A stretch of 47,575 nucleotides of DNA, taken from positions 1-47,575 of the forward strand of contig MUIA01000168.1 of the NCBI GenBank assembly GCA_002084115.1. Reading direction: 5' to 3'. The stretch is from Oceanospirillales bacterium LUC14_002_19_P2. GTDB lineage: Bacteria > Pseudomonadota > Gammaproteobacteria > Pseudomonadales > Endozoicomonadaceae. Of the stretch, positions 8,681 to 16,564 are shown piece by piece. The translations under genes and the position numbers were made by a program. The notes below the pieces were generated by a model that was not told the DNA's origin, did not search any database, and saw only the letters and a list, made by a program, of their open reading frames with translations. Position 1 is the first letter of the stretch. Every line of letters begins with the position of its first letter.

Positions 8681-9108
8681 GGATCATCTCCTGTTCTGGC
8701 TTGCTGCTTTGAGGGTTTGACGGCAAGAGAAAAGAGGGTGGCAAAATCCCGGGTTTCTTTTTCTGTGTTATCCACAATCGGAGAATCAAACACATGCAGG
8801 CAGTTGGCTTGTTGATTTGACACACTGATCAGTAATTGTTTATCCCCAGCCTCAATGAGGCAAAGCCTGATTTGTCCGGATACCGGGGTTGATGAGATGA
8901 CTTTTACCGGACCTTTGTTGTTGACATGGTGCAGGTTAAACCGTTTCGCCAACAGGCCAAAGCCGACAATCATTCCGACAATCAGCAATAGCGGCAAACC
9001 AATCTGGATCAGGTAACTGGTTGCACTTTTCGAGGGTTCCTGTGCTGCCTGTACCATGCCTGTTAACAACGGAAGCAACAGCATCAGCAGATAACGTGCA
9101 TTATTCAT
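8677..9108 (-). CDS. fliO: FliO, flagellar export assembly protein
   Basis: The product is 143 residues: a signal-like N-terminus (about 1-21), a transmembrane helix at about 33-53 (IQIGLPLLLIVGMIVGFGLL), and a small cytoplasmic domain with GPVKVISSTPVSGQIRLCLIE and LLISVSNQQ, the conserved FliO core. FliO helps assemble the FliP pore. It sits between fliN and fliP as in standard fliMNOP operons, 5 bases after fliN and overlapping fliP by 4. As far as I recall, fliO is not usually annotated in Vibrio or Aeromonas lateral clusters, so its presence is worth noting. Confidence 0.88.
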   Translation of the reverse strand: MNNARYLLMLLLPLLTGMVQAAQEPSKSATSYLIQIGLPLLLIVGMIVGFGLLAKRFNLHHVNNKGPVKVISSTPVSGQIRLCLIEAGDKQLLISVSNQQANCLHVFDSPIVDNTEKETRDFATLFSLAVKPSKQQARTGDDP

Positions 9109-9113
9109 TGTTA

Positions 9114-9524
9114 TCAGGATAGTTTTTTAAGCCGCTCGGATTCGCTGACAACATCAATCAGCCGGATGCCGTAACGGTCATTGATCACCACGACTTCAGC
9201 AAATGCAATCAGGGTTCCATTGACTTTTACGTCCAGTGGTTCTGAGGCTTCTTTTTCCAGAGCTACCACTGAGCCTTTGTTCAGTTTGAGCAGATCGCCC
9301 AGATTAATGGTCGTGCTACCCAGCTCCAATGACAGGGTGACAGGGATATCCAGGATAAGTCCGAGATCAGGCCGGGCGTCATCTCCACTGCCAGCTTCAT
9401 CGCTACCATTGTCGCCGACGATATCTTCAACGCTGACGGTATCGGATTGTGCCTTTGTGTTTTCACTGGCGCCACTCTCAGGCTCAGTGCTGGTGGTTTC
9501 GTCCTTGTTTTCTTCGTCGCTCAT
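9114..9524 (-). CDS. fliN: FliN, flagellar C-ring switch protein
   Basis: The product is 136 residues from the chosen Met. The N-terminal half is acidic and low-complexity (Glu, Asp, Ser, Thr). The C-terminal SpoA domain is clear: DIPVTLSLELGSTTINLGDLL, LNKGSVVALEK, EPLDVKVNGTLIAFAEVVV and DRYGIRLIDVVS. FliN forms the bottom of the cytoplasmic C-ring with FliM and docks export cargo from FliH. The start at 9524 (MSDEEN) is chosen because this is the usual FliN beginning; a GTG at 9536 is the alternative. It lies 45 bases after fliM and 5 before fliO. Confidence 0.94.
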   Translation of the reverse strand: MSDEENKDETTSTEPESGASENTKAQSDTVSVEDIVGDNGSDEAGSGDDARPDLGLILDIPVTLSLELGSTTINLGDLLKLNKGSVVALEKEASEPLDVKVNGTLIAFAEVVVINDRYGIRLIDVVSESERLKKLS

Positions 9525-9569
9525 CCTTGGTCTCACTCATCTCTGAAGGCAGACAGCTTTGCCTGAGGG

Positions 9570-10535
9570 TTATTCGCTTTTATCTTTTTGCTGGATGCGT
9601 TGCATAATCTTTAAGGCCATGTTGCTGTCGATAGTACAGACTGACGCTTTTAGACACGGGACGCCTGCCACCCTGACAGTGACTTGCCGTGGCATTTCAG
9701 CCTTGATGACATCACCCGCCTGAAGATCAAGCACTTCCTTTAATGACAGCGGCACCTGGCAGAGCGTCGCACTCATATCAACGGGGGCCAGCATGATGTT
9801 TTCCTGTAACGTGGTTTTCCACTTGGGATCCTGCGCGGTATTGTTGTAGCAATGAATTTTTTCCCGAATCGGTTCCATGGCACGATAAGGAAGCACGACT
9901 TCCATCTGCCCCTCAATGTCGGCAATCTTGACGGTAAAGCGGCTGATAATAATCAGCTCGGAATCGTTGTAGAAAAAATGCGACACCGGTGTTGAACTGG
10001 TATCCAGCTCCCGAATCTTGAATGGGAGAATGGTTTCCCAGACCTCCTGAAGATTTTCCAGGGAAGCATCCAGAAAACGGTGTAGCATCCTTTTTTCCGT
10101 GGGCGACATTTCCCGTTCATCCTCTGATGCCAGGATGTCACCACTACCACCAAAGAACAGGTCAATCAGCGCAGTGATCATGGATCGGTCAATTTTGACA
10201 AAGCCATTGAATTTCAGCGTGGTCACCTTGAAAGCATGCAGGCTCGCTGCTTCCTTGGTATCGAGGGAATAGGTGCCGAATTTCATGGAAACGACAGAAT
10301 TAAATGCCACTTCCGCTTTATGGCGAAACAGGTTGTAGAGGCTGAAACGCAGCTGTTGGGCAAAGCGCCGATACAACAATTCCAGTGTCGGCTGCATGTC
10401 CAGAATTTTGTAATCAGGGTTGGTGAGATCGAAATGCTTGATATCAGCAAAGTCGGAATCTGTTTGAATCCGTTTACTGTCCCAATCAATCTTCCTGAGC
10501 TGCTCTAGTGCTTCCCTGGACTTCGAGGTTCTCAC
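9570..10535 (-). CDS. fliM: FliM, flagellar motor switch protein
   Basis: The product is 321 residues. The central CheC-like domain has the family segment LFFGGSGD (about 127-134), and the C-terminal SpoA domain carries LSLKEVLDLQAGDVI and the final VTVRVAGVPCLKASV. The classic N-terminal CheY-binding helix (LSQxEIDALL) is not evident; the chain begins MRTSKSREALEQLRKIDWDSKR instead, so control by CheY-P may be weak or different. The start is GTG at 10535 with a very good AGGAGG five bases upstream. The 94-base gap after flhA is the largest in this block and contains a weak GG-N10-GC match, so fliM may also have its own promoter. Confidence 0.92.
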   Translation of the reverse strand: MRTSKSREALEQLRKIDWDSKRIQTDSDFADIKHFDLTNPDYKILDMQPTLELLYRRFAQQLRFSLYNLFRHKAEVAFNSVVSMKFGTYSLDTKEAASLHAFKVTTLKFNGFVKIDRSMITALIDLFFGGSGDILASEDEREMSPTEKRMLHRFLDASLENLQEVWETILPFKIRELDTSSTPVSHFFYNDSELIIISRFTVKIADIEGQMEVVLPYRAMEPIREKIHCYNNTAQDPKWKTTLQENIMLAPVDMSATLCQVPLSLKEVLDLQAGDVIKAEMPRQVTVRVAGVPCLKASVCTIDSNMALKIMQRIQQKDKSE

Positions 10536-10629
10536 GGTGCCTCCTGCGACGCGATGAATCGTCTGTGTTCCCTGCAGTCTGACTACCTGAATAAACTGAC
10601 TATAAATCGATCACCAGTATCTAACAATA

Positions 10630-12744
10630 TTAGCCTACCTTCCCGACAATGAGGATTTCTCTGTTGTCAGGTATTTCATTGAACGACAATACATTTAAAC
10701 CGTTGGTGCAGACACGGGCATATTTCGCCAGCATGGGACGCAAAACCGGCGAAACAATCATGATAGGTTGGCGTCCTTCAGACTGTAACTGTCGTGTTAT
10801 TTCCGGAAGGTTGCTTTGCAACTGGGTGTTTAAGTTGGGCTCCAGTGGAATGGCATCCGGCGCGTATTGTCCTGATTGCTGTGCCTGCTGGTGAGCATTC
10901 AATAAGAGTTGCTCTAGCTTTTCATCCAGGGTGACCACAGGAAGTTCTGTGCCTGTTCCAAGCAGATTTTGAACGATGCTGCGTTTCAATGCTTCCCGCA
11001 CTTTGCCTGCCAGCAGTAGTGCATCTGTTGTCTGATCTGTATTTTCAACCAATGTGTTGGCGATGGTGCGCAAATCAGATATCTGAACCTTGTCCATCAA
11101 CAGCTCTTTGAGTACACGTTGTAACTGGCTGACCGATAGTTTCTTGGGTGTGAGTTCTTCTGCAAGTTTCGGGGAGAGCTGTGTCAGCTTTTCAATCAAC
11201 TGTTCCGTTTCATCGTGCCCGAGCAATTCATAGGCATGTTCTTCCACTACCTTGCTGATGTGTGTGGCAACCACTGTAGAGGCATCAACGACGGTGTATC
11301 CAAGGCTGACACCCTGATCCTGCATTTCACTGGTAATCCAGATGGCATCGAGGCCATAAGCAGGATCTGTAACGGCCTTTCCTTCCAGGTCGCCGTATAC
11401 TTGGCCCGGGTTGATGGCCAGATACTTGTCGGGTTCCACTTCACCTTCCGCCACACTGACACCCATCAGGGTAATATTGTATGTATTTGCCTTGAGAGAC
11501 AGGTTGTCGCGGATGTGCACGCTGGGTACCAGGAAACCGAGCTTGGCAGAAAGCGTTTTTCGAATCCCTTTGATCTGGTTGAGCATTTGCCCACCCTGCT
11601 GTTTATCGACCATCGGAATTAGTCGATAACCAACCTCCAGACCCAGCGGGTCGACTGCCGGCACATCGTCCCAGGACAGTGGCTGGTCACTGGCATCAGG
11701 TTGTTCGGCAGGTTCTATCTCCGGTTTTTTATCATCGCCATCATTCGACAGGTGTTGTTGGAATAACCAGTACGCGATACCGCCGACGGCCAGCCCCAGT
11801 CCGACAAACGCCATATGCGGCATGCCCGGTACCAGACCAATGATGATAAGAATGATTGCTGTGACTGACAGCGCACGAGGTGATGAAAAAAGCTGTTCGC
11901 TGATCTGCTCGCTGACATCGGCAGATTCTGAAACACGGGTAACGATAATCGCCGCAGCCGTTGAGAGTAACAGGGAAGGAATTTGAGCTACCAGACCATC
12001 CCCAATGGTCAGCAGGGCAAAGATGGTGAATGCATCACTGAAACTGAGATCGTGTTTCAGAGTCCCGATCAGCAGGCCACCGATAATGTTGATGGCCAGA
12101 ATCAGCAAACCTGCCATGGCGTCACCACGAACAAACTTGCTGGCACCATCCATGGAGCCGTAGAAGTCTGCTTCGCGGGTCACCTGGCTCCGGCGCTCCA
12201 GCGCCTGCTTCTGATCAATCAGACCGGCGTTAAGATCAGCGTCAATGGCCATCTGTTTACCGGGTAACGCATCCAACGTGAAACGGGCGGAGACTTCAGA
12301 TATACGTCCAGCGCCTTTTGTAACAACAACAAAGTTAATAATGACCAGAATGGCAAACACCACCATACCGACCACATAATTGTTACCGACAACCACTTCA
12401 CCAAATGACTGGATCACCTTCCCGGCAGCATCGCCACCCTGGTGCCCCTTCAGCAAAACGACCCGTGTGGAAGCTACGTTGAGCGCCAGTCGCATCAGTG
12501 TGGCAACCAGCAGGATGGTTGGAAATACCGCAAAATCCAGAGGTCTTAACGCATAGATGCTGACCAGCAATACCAGTAACGACAAGGCGATGTTAAAGGT
12601 GAACAGCATATCCAACAGGATAGGCGGCACTGGTAGTGTGACCATTGCCATCAGCACCAACACGGCTAACGGGATGGCGATTTGCGCTTTTCCCAGCTTC
12701 AGCAGCTGCTGTGGTGTCAGAAGATTACCTAATCCCTTATCCAT
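10630..12744 (-). CDS. flhA: FlhA, flagellar export gate protein
   Basis: The product is 704 residues. The N-terminal half has about eight transmembrane helices with hallmark stretches FAVFPTILLVATLMRLALNV and GDGLVAQIPSLLLS, plus the conserved cytoplasmic loop with GKQMAIDADLNAGLI. The C-terminal cytoplasmic ring domain begins near residue 350, with VHIRDNLSL and EVEPDKYLAINPG. FlhA couples proton flow to export and receives chaperone-cargo complexes. The start has only a weak ribosome site; flhB ends 17 bases upstream, so coupling is likely. It belongs to the fliQR-flhBA-fliMNOP block. Confidence 0.96.
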   Translation of the reverse strand: MDKGLGNLLTPQQLLKLGKAQIAIPLAVLVLMAMVTLPVPPILLDMLFTFNIALSLLVLLVSIYALRPLDFAVFPTILLVATLMRLALNVASTRVVLLKGHQGGDAAGKVIQSFGEVVVGNNYVVGMVVFAILVIINFVVVTKGAGRISEVSARFTLDALPGKQMAIDADLNAGLIDQKQALERRSQVTREADFYGSMDGASKFVRGDAMAGLLILAINIIGGLLIGTLKHDLSFSDAFTIFALLTIGDGLVAQIPSLLLSTAAAIIVTRVSESADVSEQISEQLFSSPRALSVTAIILIIIGLVPGMPHMAFVGLGLAVGGIAYWLFQQHLSNDGDDKKPEIEPAEQPDASDQPLSWDDVPAVDPLGLEVGYRLIPMVDKQQGGQMLNQIKGIRKTLSAKLGFLVPSVHIRDNLSLKANTYNITLMGVSVAEGEVEPDKYLAINPGQVYGDLEGKAVTDPAYGLDAIWITSEMQDQGVSLGYTVVDASTVVATHISKVVEEHAYELLGHDETEQLIEKLTQLSPKLAEELTPKKLSVSQLQRVLKELLMDKVQISDLRTIANTLVENTDQTTDALLLAGKVREALKRSIVQNLLGTGTELPVVTLDEKLEQLLLNAHQQAQQSGQYAPDAIPLEPNLNTQLQSNLPEITRQLQSEGRQPIMIVSPVLRPMLAKYARVCTNGLNVLSFNEIPDNREILIVGKVG

Positions 12745-12761
12745 GGTAATGCGTCAGTCCT

Positions 12762-13934
12762 TTAGTCGTTTTCTCCACCGGCTATTCCCCGGTTGGCGTA
12801 TTGCTGGAAATGCTCCGGTAAGTCAAAGTTGTCCGGTAATGGTGTCGGCTCCTGCCCACGTCCGGCCTTGAACTCTCGCAGGCGATACACATAGGCAAGA
12901 ATTTGGGCGACCGCCTGGTAAAGGTCCGAGGCCACTTGCTGATTGATTTTTGTTGTGAAATAAATGGCACGGGTCAGAGCCGGCGTTCGGACAATGGGGC
13001 GTTTGTGAAGCTGGGCCGCCTCAATAATCGTTTGGGCGATTTCATCAACCCCCTTGGCTACAACGAAGGGGGCTTCAGAACGCGTCTTGTCGTATTTCAG
13101 CGCAACGGCAAAGTGGGTCGGGTTGGTGATGATGACATCCGCGGTGGGTACCTCCTGCATCATCCGGCGTGTGGCCACTTCCTGCTGCAGATCGCGTACA
13201 CGGCTTTTGACTTCTGGTCGCCCTTCCGTTTCCTTGCTTTCATCCTTCAGTTCTTGCCGGGTCATTTTCAGCTTTCGACGGTATTCGCTGACCTGGAAAG
13301 GCACATCAATAATGGCAATAACCGCCAGTGCGGCGGCAAAGCCCAACAGACTCCAGGTCACGATACTGAGGCTTTCACGGATCGCCATGGCGACGGGTTT
13401 CATACTTAACGTCAGGACATCTTTCATGACATTGCTGATGATCAGGTAAAGGGCTCCGGTCACCAGCACCACTTTCAGAATGGATTTAATGAGTTCAACG
13501 AGAGAACGGCGTGAAAACATCCGTTTTAATCCCTTGAGGATACTCAGTCTCGATAACTGTGGCTGTAAGGGCTTGGCGGAGAATAACCAGCCTCCCAGAC
13601 CGAGTGAACTGGCAATAATGGCCAGTATCATCAGGCCAAAAACGGGTAACAGGGTGCCGAATATCGTGATGAAGCTGTCTTTCAGCCGGGCGGACATAGC
13701 GCCAGTATCCAACAGGCTGGCACGGTCAACGGAAAAGTTCTCAGCAAAGACGGCCAGAAAACGCTGGCTGATCAGGTCACTGAACACCAGCAGGGCGACA
13801 CAACTGCCCAGGAACAAGCCGACCGTGACCAGTTCTCGTGAGCGGGGGGCTTCGCCTTTGTCGCGTGCATCTTTGAGGCGTTTCTCCGAGGGCTCTTCGG
13901 TACGTTCCTGACCACTGTCTTCATTCTCTGCCAT
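12762..13934 (-). CDS. flhB: FlhB, flagellar export substrate-specificity switch
   Basis: The product is 390 residues. It begins with the typical Glu/Arg/Lys-rich segment QERTEEPSEKRLKDARDKGE, then four transmembrane helices, then the autocleaving cytoplasmic domain. The cleavage motif NPTH is at residues about 271-274. FlhB switches export from rod/hook to filament substrates together with the hook-length ruler FliK. Its start shares one base with the fliR stop (TGATG), indicating tight coupling. The tail beyond the cleavage domain (about 355-390, proline- and Gly-rich) is a little longer than in the enteric protein. Confidence 0.96.
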   Translation of the reverse strand: MAENEDSGQERTEEPSEKRLKDARDKGEAPRSRELVTVGLFLGSCVALLVFSDLISQRFLAVFAENFSVDRASLLDTGAMSARLKDSFITIFGTLLPVFGLMILAIIASSLGLGGWLFSAKPLQPQLSRLSILKGLKRMFSRRSLVELIKSILKVVLVTGALYLIISNVMKDVLTLSMKPVAMAIRESLSIVTWSLLGFAAALAVIAIIDVPFQVSEYRRKLKMTRQELKDESKETEGRPEVKSRVRDLQQEVATRRMMQEVPTADVIITNPTHFAVALKYDKTRSEAPFVVAKGVDEIAQTIIEAAQLHKRPIVRTPALTRAIYFTTKINQQVASDLYQAVAQILAYVYRLREFKAGRGQEPTPLPDNFDLPEHFQQYANRGIAGGEND

Positions 13935-14710
13935 CAGCCACCTCGCAGGAGAACGTCGAGGGCTTCCAGAGCCTCACCGGTGAGCTCCAGATAGAGGCCG
14001 GCGATACCAGACACTGTGATCATGAGAACCAGTACGCCAGCCATCATGCTCATGGGGAAACCGAGGGAGAACACATTGAGCTGTGGTGCCGCCCGGTTCA
14101 TGACGCCAAAAGCAATATTCACCAGCAGCATGGCGGTTATAGCTGGCAGGGCAATGATCAGGGCAGCGCCTGTGGCCCAGCTCATCTGGCGGGTCAGGGT
14201 ATTGAGATCCAGCATGCCAGCGCCGATCGGGGCAACCGGCAGGGCTTCGAAGCTGTGTACCAGTACATTAATCACCACCAGGTGGCCGTTCATGGCCAGG
14301 AACATAAGGCTGGTGAGTATCTGGAAGACCTGACCGATAATCGGGATGCTGACGCCATTGATAGGGTCGTACATCATGGCCATACCGAGACCCATCTGCA
14401 GTGACACCATCTGGCCGGTCATGGCGAAAATCGCGTAATAGATGTGCAGCAACATTCCGCCCATGAAACCGATTAATAGTTGTTGCAGCAGAATACGAAG
14501 GCTGTCGCCCGACAGGGGCTCTACCATGGGCATGGCTGGTAGCAATGGGGCAATCAGAAATGTGATGGAAAACGCCAGTACCAATCGAATACGCATCGGC
14601 ACCATCACTGAGCCAATCAGCGGCATGATCATGAACAGGGCGCCAATACGGAACAGCGGCCAGAGGAACTGGCCGAGCCAGGCGGTGATCTGTGCCGTGG
14701 TCAGTTCCAT
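13934..14710 (-). CDS. fliR: FliR, flagellar export gate protein
   Basis: The product is 258 residues and strongly hydrophobic, with about six membrane segments. Family stretches are QLLIGFMGGMLLHIYYAIFA, SLQMGLGMAMMYDP and NVFSLGFPMSMMAGVLVL. With FliP and FliQ it builds the helical export gate. It starts one base after the fliQ stop and overlaps flhB by one base, the usual Q-R-flhB order. Confidence 0.95.
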   Translation of the reverse strand: MELTTAQITAWLGQFLWPLFRIGALFMIMPLIGSVMVPMRIRLVLAFSITFLIAPLLPAMPMVEPLSGDSLRILLQQLLIGFMGGMLLHIYYAIFAMTGQMVSLQMGLGMAMMYDPINGVSIPIIGQVFQILTSLMFLAMNGHLVVINVLVHSFEALPVAPIGAGMLDLNTLTRQMSWATGAALIIALPAITAMLLVNIAFGVMNRAAPQLNVFSLGFPMSMMAGVLVLMITVSGIAGLYLELTGEALEALDVLLRGG

Positions 14711-14711
14711 C

Positions 14712-14981
14712 TCAGAAAATCATCTCCGGGATAATGTCATAAAACCGACGGAAGAGTTCCATGAACTCCCGCAGCAGCCAGTGGCCGGCGAGAGCGACGG
14801 TAATCAGGGTGACCAACAGACGCGGCAGAAAACTCAGGGTTTGTTCATTAATCTGGGTGGCTGCCTGAAAGATACTCACCAACAAGCCGACCAGCAGACT
14901 GGGCAGAATAATGACCGAAACAAAAATCACGATCTGGTAAAGCGCGTCCCTGAACAGGTCAACGACCATTTCCGGTGTCAT
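14712..14981 (-). CDS. fliQ: FliQ, flagellar export gate protein
   Basis: The product is 89 residues, the normal FliQ length, with two transmembrane helices and family segments MTPEMVVDLFRDAL and GLLVSIFQAATQINEQTLSF. FliQ packs around the FliP-FliR core of the export gate. The start has a good AGGAAGG seven bases upstream. It is the first gene of the minus-strand block, an unusual position because fliQ normally follows fliP. Confidence 0.95.
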   Translation of the reverse strand: MTPEMVVDLFRDALYQIVIFVSVIILPSLLVGLLVSIFQAATQINEQTLSFLPRLLVTLITVALAGHWLLREFMELFRRFYDIIPEMIF

Positions 14982-15043
14982 GTGAAGACCTTCCTGATCT
15001 CTTGTTGCTTCCTTTATAGGCGGGAAAAGGTGTTTATTTCGAA

Positions 15044-15060
15044 TGCTGACTTCACGCCGC
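15044..15060 (-). promoter_or_regulatory. Possible sigma-54 promoter for the fliQ block
   Basis: On the minus strand, GG (15058-15057) and GC (15046-15045) are exactly 10 bases apart within GGCGTGAAGTCAGCAT, matching the invariant -24/-12 dinucleotides of sigma-54 promoters but only part of the flanking consensus. Initiation would fall about 50 bases before fliQ. It fits LafK control of export genes. Confidence 0.35.
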
Positions 15061-15205
15061 CTTTTTATCGCATTCCCATTTATTCAATGTAGAAAAGACC
15101 ACCATTAAATGACAGTGAACAAATGCTTACTGGATAAATAGCTGGAAAAGTCATTTGTCTGACGTTTTAACTGACTGATTTTAAAAAAAAATACCTGTGC
15201 GCTAT

Positions 15206-15233
15206 TTAAGTTTCTGGTTTTTTTTTCCGAATA
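15206..15233 (+). promoter_or_regulatory. Sigma-28 type promoter of the flagellin gene
   Basis: TTAAGTTT at 15206-15213 and TCCGAATA at 15226-15233 are separated by 12 bases. They resemble the sigma-28 consensus (TAAAGTTT, 11 bases, GCCGATAA). The site sits about 100 bases before fliC, at the expected place for a late flagellar promoter read by the sigma factor encoded at 20575-21333. The rest of the 350-base fliQ-fliC gap is AT-rich with no gene. Confidence 0.6.
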
Positions 15234-15332
15234 GATAAGTGACGGGCCGTGAAAACCGGTCTGGGGGACAAAGCTGCTTTCTTGTGGGAGCAGTCCATCG
15301 GAAGTAAGTCCATTAGATGGAGACATAGACAG

Positions 15333-16466
15333 ATGAGCTTTACAGTAAATACCAACGTGTATTCGATGAACGCCCAGCGCAACCTGATGGCGACATCGGA
15401 TGGCCTGAAGACGGCGATGCAGCGCCTGTCCTCCGGTTTGCAGATCAACAGTGCGGCGGACGACGCAGCCGGTCTGCAGATCTCCAACCGTTTGAATTCT
15501 CAGGCCAAGGGGCTGACAGTCGCCATTGCCAACGCCAACAACGGGATCTCCCTGGCGCAAACGGCAGAAGGTGCACTGCAGGAAACCACTAATATCCTTC
15601 AGCGGATCCGGGAGCTGTCTCTCCAGTCAGCCAACGGCTCTAACTCGAGTGCAGACCGTGCGGCCCTGCAAAAAGAGGTTACGGCACTGCAGTCAGAGAT
15701 GACACGTATATCTGAAACCACCACTTTCGGTGGACAGACTCTGCTGGACGGCACTTACGGTACTCAGCAGTTTCAGATCGGTGCAAATGCCGGTGAAACA
15801 CTGGATATCACCATGTCAGCAGCGGGGGCTTTTGATCTCGGTAAGCGTGGTATGGCTGTATTTGATACAACCGGTATTGCGGATACTGAAACGGTTGCCT
15901 TTGGTTATGACTCGGATGGTGCGGGTACCGCTGCGAATGAAGAATTCTCAGTGGCATTTGTTGCTGCTACCGATACGATCGAAACTTTGGCCGACAAAAT
16001 CAGAACGGCTCTGGCGGCATCGACGAATGCAAAGGGGCTGCAGGTTATTACCGAAGGAAATAACATCGTCGTTACAGGTGATGCTGCTGCGGGCGTAATG
16101 GCAGCGCATACAACGGCCAGTACCGGTGTTGCTTCCGAAGCTTTCACGGCAGAGAACGTATCCAAGGTGGATATCTCCACAGCCAGTGGCGCTCAGCAAG
16201 CTGTTGCCATCGTTGATGCGGCGATTGCTGACGTGGATGACCAGCGAGCGGATCTTGGTGCGGTTCAGAACCGTCTGAGCACCACCATTTCCAACCTCAG
16301 CAACATCCGTGAAAACGTTTCTGCTTCCAGAGGCCGGATCATGGATGCGGATTTTGCCGTGGAAACAGCCAATCTGGCTAAGTACCAGGTAATGCAGCAG
16401 GCGGGTACAGCGATGTTGTCACAGGCTAACGCCCAGACACAGAGCGTACTGTCACTGCTTCAGTAA
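15333..16466 (+). CDS. fliC: Flagellin (LafA/FliC), filament subunit
   Basis: The product is 377 residues. The conserved N-terminal D0/D1 region begins [17 protein letters not shown] and includes [18 protein letters not shown]; the C-terminal D1/D0 region ends with [18 protein letters not shown] and SVLSLLQ. The middle (about 165-285) is the variable surface domain. The start at 15333 is chosen because flagellins begin at this Met, with GGAG about 10 bases upstream; the frame stays open 28 codons further up but that part is not flagellin-like. It is the only flagellin gene here and is followed by a strong terminator, so it probably forms an abundant single-gene transcript. Confidence 0.96.
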   Translation: MSFTVNTNVYSMNAQRNLMATSDGLKTAMQRLSSGLQINSAADDAAGLQISNRLNSQAKGLTVAIANANNGISLAQTAEGALQETTNILQRIRELSLQSANGSNSSADRAALQKEVTALQSEMTRISETTTFGGQTLLDGTYGTQQFQIGANAGETLDITMSAAGAFDLGKRGMAVFDTTGIADTETVAFGYDSDGAGTAANEEFSVAFVAATDTIETLADKIRTALAASTNAKGLQVITEGNNIVVTGDAAAGVMAAHTTASTGVASEAFTAENVSKVDISTASGAQQAVAIVDAAIADVDDQRADLGAVQNRLSTTISNLSNIRENVSASRGRIMDADFAVETANLAKYQVMQQAGTAMLSQANAQTQSVLSLLQ

Positions 16467-16488
16467 ATCCGAATCTGGTCGACAAAAA

Positions 16489-16527
16489 TATAGGCAAGGG
16501 GCACGTTCTCTTGCCTATAGTTTTTTT
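16489..16527 (+). terminator. Intrinsic terminator after flagellin
   Basis: TATAGGCAAG (16489-16498) pairs perfectly with CTTGCCTATA (16510-16519), with an 11-base loop, followed by G and seven T residues. It should end most flagellin transcripts. No clear new promoter is visible before fliD, so fliD may depend on readthrough or an unrecognised promoter. Confidence 0.88.
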
Positions 16528-16564
16528 ATCAGTGCGGTATTGAAGTTAGAGGTCAGGGAAGGCC

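Noticed and set aside
10563-10590. GG-N10-GC match before fliM on the minus strand
   Set aside because: Only the invariant dinucleotides fit; the -24 flank is poor and such matches occur by chance every few hundred bases.
15249-15332. Upstream extension of the flagellin frame
   Set aside because: The extra 28 codons are not flagellin-like and would lie before the proper ribosome site and start.
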